NCBI GenBank assembly: GCA_029721435.1
Contig: CM056574.1
Span: forward strand, 3,316,001-3,380,000
Direction: 5' to 3'
DNA: 64,000 nucleotides
Source of the DNA: Gymnothorax reevesii
Lineage: Eukaryota > Chordata > Actinopteri > Anguilliformes > Muraenidae
Part shown: in pieces, positions 57,100 to 64,000 of the stretch
How the letters are laid out: each line of letters begins with the position of its first letter
Position numbering within the stretch: position 1 is the stretch's first letter
Made by a program: the position numbers and the translations under genes
The notes under the pieces: model-generated
Told to the model about the DNA's origin: nothing
Databases searched by the model: none
What the model saw: the letters and a program-made list of their open reading frames with translations, nothing else

Positions 57100-59958
57100 T
57101 GTGGGGGAGAGCATTTCCCGCTCTTTTCAGTTCAAACCAGACCCCACCCTGAAGCCCGACCCCTCACCCCTCCAGCAGCATTCTCCTCAACCCCCCCATG
57201 ATGCACCATCGCCTTGGCAACCCTGGCCCCTGCTCTGATAGGTTCCCTCTGTCTCAGTGCAGGCAGAGCAGCTGTCAGGGTCTCTGCTGCGGTCAGCCTG
57301 GGGTCAGACGGGTTCCTCCTCTCTCCCTCTCCCTTTCTCTCTCTCTCTCTCTCTCTCTCTCCACCTCTCTCTCTCTCCATCTCTCTCTCTCTCGGTCTCT
57401 CGCTCTCCATCTCTCTCAAGTCAGCTCAGTCTGATGAAGCTTTACTGCCATTGGCACTGAATGAAAATTGTTTGGCCGATGGAAACAGTGAATAAACACT
57501 ATAGACACTCTCTCTCTGTCACACACGCACACGGACACACACACTCTCACGCACAGCCTCCATATCACTCTCCTTAAACATCTGTAGAGGTTTAATTGTT
57601 GGTCTTTGATCATGTTTTTCATGAATTTTGTGAGTTAGAGCTCTGCAGCTCTGTCTACGACATTTGCTGCTACCAGGACTGAAATCTCCGGTGAAGAGAG
57701 TTATAATCACACTGCACATTTCGCACCTCGCTCCTCAATACAGGTCCTGCTGTCGAGTAATTATTAGCCATGACGATGTCGGACAGCAATCTTCACCTGA
57801 ATAATGTGCCTTTATTTACACTATGGTGTGGTGTCATTGTGCCTTATCAGTGAAAACATCTTAAATGGCCGTTTCAATTGAATAGATCTGTAGCAGCGGG
57901 TTGGTGAAGAGCTGCATTAGCATATCCACTCAGGAAGGAAACCTGTGAGTTTAACTCTGAGTAAAAACACTTAAGTGCCAGGAGAGAATGGCATTTTATT
58001 TGTGTGTGAACCGACTCCTCTATCACAGAGGAGGTTTTCCAGTTTTAGAACAAGTAGCTCAACCAAATCACCCGCAGTTTAACATTTTTAAAGCCCCATA
58101 TCGAAGGTGATCCAAAGATTGTCCAAAGTGCAAGAAGGTGGACTTGCTAAGAGCTGAAACATGTTTTCTGAGCTCTTAATTTGAAATAACGACTCCAGAT
58201 TTGCATGCATAGCTGGATGCAGGATGTACACTTTCTCCAGTGATGAACTCTCTCTGATAAAGGTGTCCTGATGTGAAAAGGTATGATGGTATCTCTTCAA
58301 ACAGTGCCAGCACTCTTACCATGGAAATGGAGGGAAAGTTTCAAATGACAGTCAGGGGTCAAGGGTCGCTGCTCTGTCTTCAGCTATAGTCAGATCATAA
58401 ATTTACCCCCTCGACCAGCTGCGCGCTCTTCGTGACTCCTGATTTCCATCATCATGCGCCTGACAGCCCGAGACTGTACTCAGGCAAACAGCGCAGGCAG
58501 AATCTGCTCTGTCTCTGTCTGAACAAACAGCTGGGATTCCTCTTAAAGTCTGAAAGTCTTGCCACACGACTGTAAAAGCCGAGAGAGAGTGCTTTACCTT
58601 CATATATCTCATGTCAGGTCCATTTTTCTGGACCACAGAGTCAAAACAAATGAACAAAATGAACATCCCTGTCCAAATACTTCTTGACTTACACAGGAAA
58701 AGATATCAGGACGGCTTTTTCTTGTCAGGTCTGAGATAAAGCAGCGACTCCTGAAGATAGCATAGTCCTGCCCGCATGTGTATGTGCATAATGTAAAGTT
58801 AATGGAGCACAATTAGCACCATTTTCAGAGACTTGCACTATTTTGACATGGAAGAAAACTGGATGGTTTTTTGTTCTCAGCCGAGTTTCAAAATCCCTTG
58901 ATCTGCATTTTCTGACCCCAGAGCAGGTTACCGTAGTATTTCCTGTCAACAAAACATTTGAACCTTTTAACCTTTCTAACCACATGCGCAAGATACGCAA
59001 ATGTCTATGGTTTGCGCAGCAAAGCCAAACTTGTCTGACCTGCCCAACATCAACGAGGGTTAACCGAAAAACCTGACAGCCTCTCAATCATTTTGACAGA
59101 GTGTGTTGTGGATACAAGCGTGTGTGTTTCTGTATGTGCGATTGAGTGTGTGTGTGTGTGTGCATGTGTGTGTGTGTGTGTGTGTATGCGCGTGTGTGTG
59201 TGTGTGTGTGCATGTAGTGTATATGACAGTTGAAAGTCCTCTGTTTTCCTGTATTTTCTTAAAGATTTAGCTCCTCAAATGTCCTGATTTCTCTGAGAGA
59301 GGAGTCTGCTGGAGTCACAGCTGTTCCCCCCTGAGAGCCCAGACAAAGGGTGGAGATTAAAGAGAGTTTGTTGAAACAATCATCCCTCCCTCACACCAAA
59401 CACATTATAAAAATCTCAATATTCACAAGCAGTGAGAAGATTAACAGCCAGGTCTGCATAATGACTGAGAGCGTGAGGGACAGGACCTGCCTTTCACAAG
59501 CGCTGACTAAAACATTCCCTCCGTTTCCACCCCATGACCAGAGTGATCTGTGCATTTTTAAAAGGCTGATCTTTTACTTTTAAAGCAGTATGCAAAACCG
59601 CAGTATTATTATAATTACTCAGCATACATAAAAATGCCAAGTTTATCCTTTAAAAGGCTGCATTTATGTAATACTACATCCCATCCTTTTGCTTGTCCAT
59701 TAGAACATTTTTAATTCACTTCTACATTGAGTTATAGGATAAATATTAACCTAGAAGTAAAGGTATAAACTGTAAAAAAAAAAAAAAAAAAGATTCATCT
59801 TAGGAAAAAACAGTGTTTCTTTTACTAATACCACTAAACTTCAGGGAGATGAGAAATGAATTAATGAAACTATAGAGCTAAAAACAAAGAGTGAAATGAA
59901 TTAATTAACATATAGAGCTAAAAACAAAAAGAGAAATTAATGAAGCTGGTGGCTCAGA
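54731..59958. other. Intergenic stretch with SINE fragment and microsatellites
   Basis: A SINE/L2-tail-like phrase GGGCCCTTGAGCAAGGCCCT lies at ~56295. (TG)n runs are at ~57066-57098 and ~59143-59212, and a CT-rich tract at ~57320-57418. No host exon was recognised. Confidence 0.45.
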
Positions 59959-59959
59959 G

Positions 59960-60318
59960 GTAACTAGAACGGGCACTCGGTAGAGCGCATACCTTCGCCG
60001 ACGCCACTGAATCCCTCGCCACTGGCGTTGGTTTCATGCCGATCGAATAAAAATTGACCGAGATATGGCCGAACGTCGGTTTTGACCTTTTCGTGGCCTT
60101 GACCTTGACCTTTGACCCGATCACTCCCAAAATCTAATCGATTGATCCTCAGGTCATGCCAAATCAACCCACCAAATTTTATGAAATTCCGTTTGGTACT
60201 TTTTGAGTTTTTCGATACACATACATACACACAGACAGACACACAGACACACAAACAAATAAATACACGGGGATCAAAACATTACCTTCGTCAGCGAAGT
60301 CGCTGGCGAAGGTAAAAA
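59960..60318 (+). mobile_element. RTE-related SINE-like element
   Basis: It starts with a tRNA-like phrase ACTCGGTAGAGCGCATACC. It continues through GACCTTGACCTTTGACC, CCAAATTTTATGAAATTCCG and an ACACAGACAGACACAC run, and ends TTACCTTCGTCAGCGAAGTCG and GCGAAGGTA. This is the typical 3' end of RTE-linked SINEs (from memory). Confidence 0.5.
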
Positions 60319-62125
60319 TGAGGGGTTTAGCATTAGCATTAGCATGAGTGTTAGCCTGAGCTGCCGTCTCGGACACTTTCAGGCCTAATTCATGTTTTAT
60401 TTGGCCGCATAATGAAAAATGTACCTGCTATTTCCTCTCACTTGGGGAGCTACGCAAAGTGCTACAAATATTTTTAACAAAGCTCACTGTCACCTAAAAC
60501 AAAAGTTAACTCATAAAGGTAAATCAAGAAAATAATAAAGTGTTGCCTCACATTTATTAAGAATGGAATTCAATTTCTGCATCGCTTTTACTTTGGGAGA
60601 AACTATTCCGAAATGCGCACCGGCCAGGTCGCCACAGCTGCTGTGGGTTCAGCAGTGTTTGTGTAGCTCTGTCCTGCCCAGATCATGTGACGCATCATGA
60701 CCCACCTGAGCGACTCACGCATCACACATCAGCGCTGAAGGGACAGATTTACCTGAAACTCACTGGTCCTCGTGAGAACCATCTGCCGCTCATTTACATT
60801 CATTTGAGGACTCCATGATCGCGCATTGCAACAGGGCCCCAAACTGATCAGATCCGCCCCTGTAACTGGCATCTGTCCAGAATAATGAGGTCCCCACAGA
60901 AGGGAATAATGAGGTCCCCACAGGAGCGCAAATGGGGGCCCATTTCCTCCACACGCCCCCCAAAAAACAACAGAACAAAAGAACAGGGCCTGAGTCAACC
61001 TCTCACCCGACCCCCATCTTTACGGGACAGAAGCCAAACGCCTCCCCCACTCCATGCCCCATTTCTACAGGCCAAGACTGCCATGAAAATCCCTCCATCA
61101 TATCTGGGACAGAGACAATTTTCTTGTTTTGTCTGGGATTTTATAACTCAACAGTTTCAGATTTTCAATGGAAGAGCCTGGTGCTCAGAGTTCATAAGTC
61201 ACATTTTCACACATTAAGAGGCATTAATGAGACAAAATGTCTTTGGAGTCGATGCTTTTCCTTTTTTTTCTAAATGGACGTTTTGTAATGTCACTACTTT
61301 TAGCAGCAGGTTCCTCAGTTGAACATAAACATGCGTCTAAACCTCAGGTTCCTATTTACGGAGATTTGATGCTCTTGATACTTTTTTATTCATAACCTCC
61401 TACAGGGACTTAAATGAGCGTCTCATAAGCAGAAGATAAGTCCAGGCTGACTTGGAGATGCAGGGTTTTACTTTCATACCTGGACATATGATGTATAATT
61501 CAACAGTTTATTACCTTTTCCTTCTTTTCAAATCATCCCAGCAGCTTTCGGAGACGTCAGGCGTTTGTTGTGGTGTGAGGTGACTTTGGGTGGCGTCACG
61601 GTCAGTTTGAGAGCTGAGGTACCATTAGCCCAGCGTTTGGGCAGGTCGAGGAGCCACAAAGCAGCCCTAATGTCGCACCTTTTGATGTCGTTTCAATGTC
61701 TCACAGACTTTGTGAGGACCACTCTAATCTGCAAAATTAAATTAAGATCGAATGGAATGATGGACCTGCGAGCTGCTCAGCTGGTGATCAGTTTAAGATC
61801 AGAGAAACTTGAGGAACAATGCGCCGCAGGTCATGATTAAAGAAGCGCGAGTCACTGAAACTGAAAGAGCTGATTATTCTAATATTCTAACCTCTTCATC
61901 TCCGTAGAACAGGAAACCCTTCGCATCTGATCTTTCTTCTGACAATTACAGCGGAGTGATACTGTATGCAGAGCTGTGTGCGTAAGTATTTGGACAGTAA
62001 GACAGTTTTTGTCGTTTTTGCTCTTTTCTCCAGCGCAATGGATTTGAAAATAACTGCAGTTACAGACTGACACCTTTAACCCTTTCAGCGCCGTGGGCAA
62101 TGATGTAAGGTATCAAAATCAGATG
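60319..62125. other. Non-coding stretch
   Basis: It contains a short direct duplication GGGAATAATGAGGTCCCCAC (~60881-60920). No recognisable gene. Confidence 0.45.
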
Positions 62126-62251
62126 CTGTTGAAAACCTATCAAGTGGCAACTTGTTTAAAAGAGCTCCTGCAGTGGAGGGTTATGGTTAGGGGAGCTGCT
62201 CCCACAGGGGAGCTTTTTTAAACAAGTTGCCACATGATTGGTTTTCAACAG
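62126..62251. mobile_element. 126-bp foldback element
   Basis: CTGTTGAAAACC at 62126 pairs with GGTTTTCAACAG ending at 62251, and GTGGCAACTTGTTTAAAAGAGCTCC pairs with GGAGCTTTTTTAAACAAGTTGCCAC, leaving a ~40-bp loop. MITE-like; no clear target duplication. Confidence 0.65.
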
Positions 62252-62849
62252 CTCAGGATAAATACATTTTTAATTTCTTGAAAATGTATCCAGTACTCAA
62301 AAGGTTAATCCACAGGATTTTACATTGGCATAATATGACCCTTAATAAACTTTTTCTCACTATTCCTGATCGGTGCCAGAAACAAGGGCCCTTTTTGTGA
62401 AAACTCTGCACATAAAAAAAACACTCAAAACATCTGACGTCTCTTGTAAAAGCAAGCACTTCTTTCAAAACCATTGAAACTCTCCTAAATTTTGTATTTC
62501 ACAAACATTAAATAAAGAACTGTTTCCACATGATAAAACCACACTGACGCGCTAAATACAAACCACTATTATCTAGAGTGTTCGGCATTTCCATTTGTAG
62601 CAGGCTGTGAGTGTAGACAATGAACACAAATGCAGTGGGGAAACAAATGTCTTTATTCTCAATACTCATTAGAGTAACAGGCACAACTGCTTTGACAGTA
62701 GATAACAGTGACTGTATTGTACTTCAAACAAAAGGCTGCATATTTCAACTACGGTCTATTCTGACTTCCGCATTCATAAGACCACAGCGCCTCGTCAGCA
62801 TCAGGAGTAAAACTCTCTCTGGCCAAACACTGGAGTAGGAGGCGACGCC

Positions 62850-63400
62850 GTCTTTAATCGTAAATCCAGCTCTGATATCCCTGCACCTCAGTGCCACCAC
62901 AGGCCAATCCCAGCCTCTGGAGCGGAGTTGCGTGTTGCTGCGGTCGGTGGCCGTATATTTTCCAAGGCCTCACCGAAAAGAGCTTCTCAATAACACTGGA
63001 GGAGGAGGGCAGTGTACTTGAAACCGCGAGCGACTGTCCAACCAATTATGGACCACTGCAGCCTGGTGGAAACTCACATTGTCCTGTATGAAAACAGACT
63101 GTCACTGGGAATGAGGCGGTGACACAGGGGGTCAATGACTCCGCTAACAAGAGCTGCGTTATATGGGCGTACAGTGGCAGGGTGATGACGGGCACCTTTT
63201 GGGCCGATTGCAGCACCCTGCGATGTTACCGCCTCGCTGCCCAGGGACACGGACGATGCCTCCGTCCGAATACCAACACTTACAGTCTTTGTACTCAGTC
63301 AAGTGGCCACTTGACTGACGTATTAGTAGGTGTAAAAACTGCAAGTGCTGTGAGGCTTTGTCATTTCACGCCGGGACGCACCTGCCAAAATGTAAATGTT
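62850..63400 (-). pseudogene. Decayed DDE transposase (Tc1/IS630-like superfamily)
   Basis: Minus-strand pieces in order are VPGQRGGNI (~63250), FIQDNVSFHQAAVVHNWL (~63045-63100, including the second catalytic Asp) and IEKLFSVRPWKIYGHRPQ (~62930-62990, with a Glu in the third position), then LACGGTEVQGYQSWI. The pattern matches a DDE endonuclease common in fish. Several stops and frame changes inactivate it. Confidence 0.65.
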
Positions 63401-64000
63401 TTCAGTTGAGGCAGCAGTAAGAGGAGTTAATGAGCCAGGAATGAGAACAGGGGATCATATTCTGGATAAATTTGTGAATAAAGGCCCAGCTGGCAGTTCA
63501 AATATTAAAACAACAGACACTGAAAGAAACACCATCCAAAATCACAAATAAAAACTAAATAAATGAGCACATAAAAGCTTTAATAAATATACAACCAGTA
63601 CAATTACAGTTGCTTAATTAACACAGAGCATTTTGTCCAATGACAGAAGCTTCAGTAACCTGATATGACTTTATCATCCCTCACCCCTAAGAGGGAGGGC
63701 CGATAGGAATGAGAGTTGTCTTTCTGCGTGTTCATTCGTCCGTGTGTCTGTCTGTCATGCTTCTATTTCAGGCCAGAACTTTAAAACTGTTCAACATTTT
63801 TCCACGAAATCTAACACTTGCATCTTATAGTGTCTTCTGTCCTGTCTCAATGTTTGTTGTCCGTCCCTCCGCTGTGTTCATTTCCGGGCTAAAGTAGCAA
63901 AACCGTGGCAGGGGATCTGAGTATTTCATACTTGTTAACGATGAAACACTTACTTTACCACCATCTTAATGTAACACTCTTCGCACATTAAGTCCTGCTG
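63401..64000. other. Non-coding right edge
   Basis: AT-rich DNA. The stretch from ~63690 has a GTGTGTCTGTCTGTC run of the kind found in RTE/SINE tails. No gene recognised. Confidence 0.4.

Noticed and set aside
63119..63409. 96-codon plus-strand frame as a new host gene
   Set aside because: It is antisense to the decayed DDE transposase, which explains the sequence better.

Overview
The window is vertebrate nuclear DNA, most likely from a ray-finned (teleost) fish. It carries one multi-exon host gene with GT-AG introns in a large amount of fish-type mobile DNA: Ty3/Gypsy LTR retrotransposons, a Tc1-like transposon, an L2 LINE, a Penelope-like element, tRNA-derived SINEs, hAT-like and foldback MITEs, and very long minisatellites. 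There is no sign of bacterial or viral gene organisation. The species call is an inference from the repeat types; no species-specific marker was recognised.

Layout. 1-4.1 kb: decayed Ty3/Gypsy copy (+), cut by the window edge. 4.1-8.45 kb: a segment bounded by ~140-bp inverted repeats, holding a diverged ~180-bp tandem repeat, a broken Tc1 transposon and two solo-LTR-like inserts. 8.45-22 kb: no recognisable host gene; four minisatellites dominate (composite CA array, 30-bp, 39-bp and ~36-41-bp units). 22.3-35.6 kb: a nested insertion stack. A SINE is split by an outer LTR retrotransposon (22425-35537, 4-bp duplication ATAG). That element is split by a second, younger LTR retrotransposon (23027-30160) and by a Penelope-like fragment (30351-31217, 14-bp duplication). 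The inner element is itself split by an L2 fragment (24763-25916). Both LTR elements carry integrase upstream of reverse transcriptase, the unusual order described for Gmr1-like Ty3/Gypsy elements. 36.5-39.4 kb: three inverted-repeat MITEs.

39.5-52.2 kb (minus strand): a complete, apparently functional cdc25a orthologue. Fifteen coding exons could be joined in phase, giving 563 residues with the intact HCEFSSER phosphatase signature. Its introns hold an antisense LINE fragment, an antisense tRNA-SINE and microsatellites. Upstream lies a promoter with six CCAAT boxes in one orientation and an E2F-like site, followed by a 42-bp minisatellite. 53.3-64 kb: no recognised host gene, a GC/CpG-rich patch near 54.5 kb, RTE/SINE-like fragments, a small foldback element and a decayed DDE-transposase pseudogene.

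Only cdc25a is judged to be a working host gene. It encodes the dual-specificity phosphatase that activates CDK-cyclin complexes. All other coding signal is transposon-derived and mostly broken.
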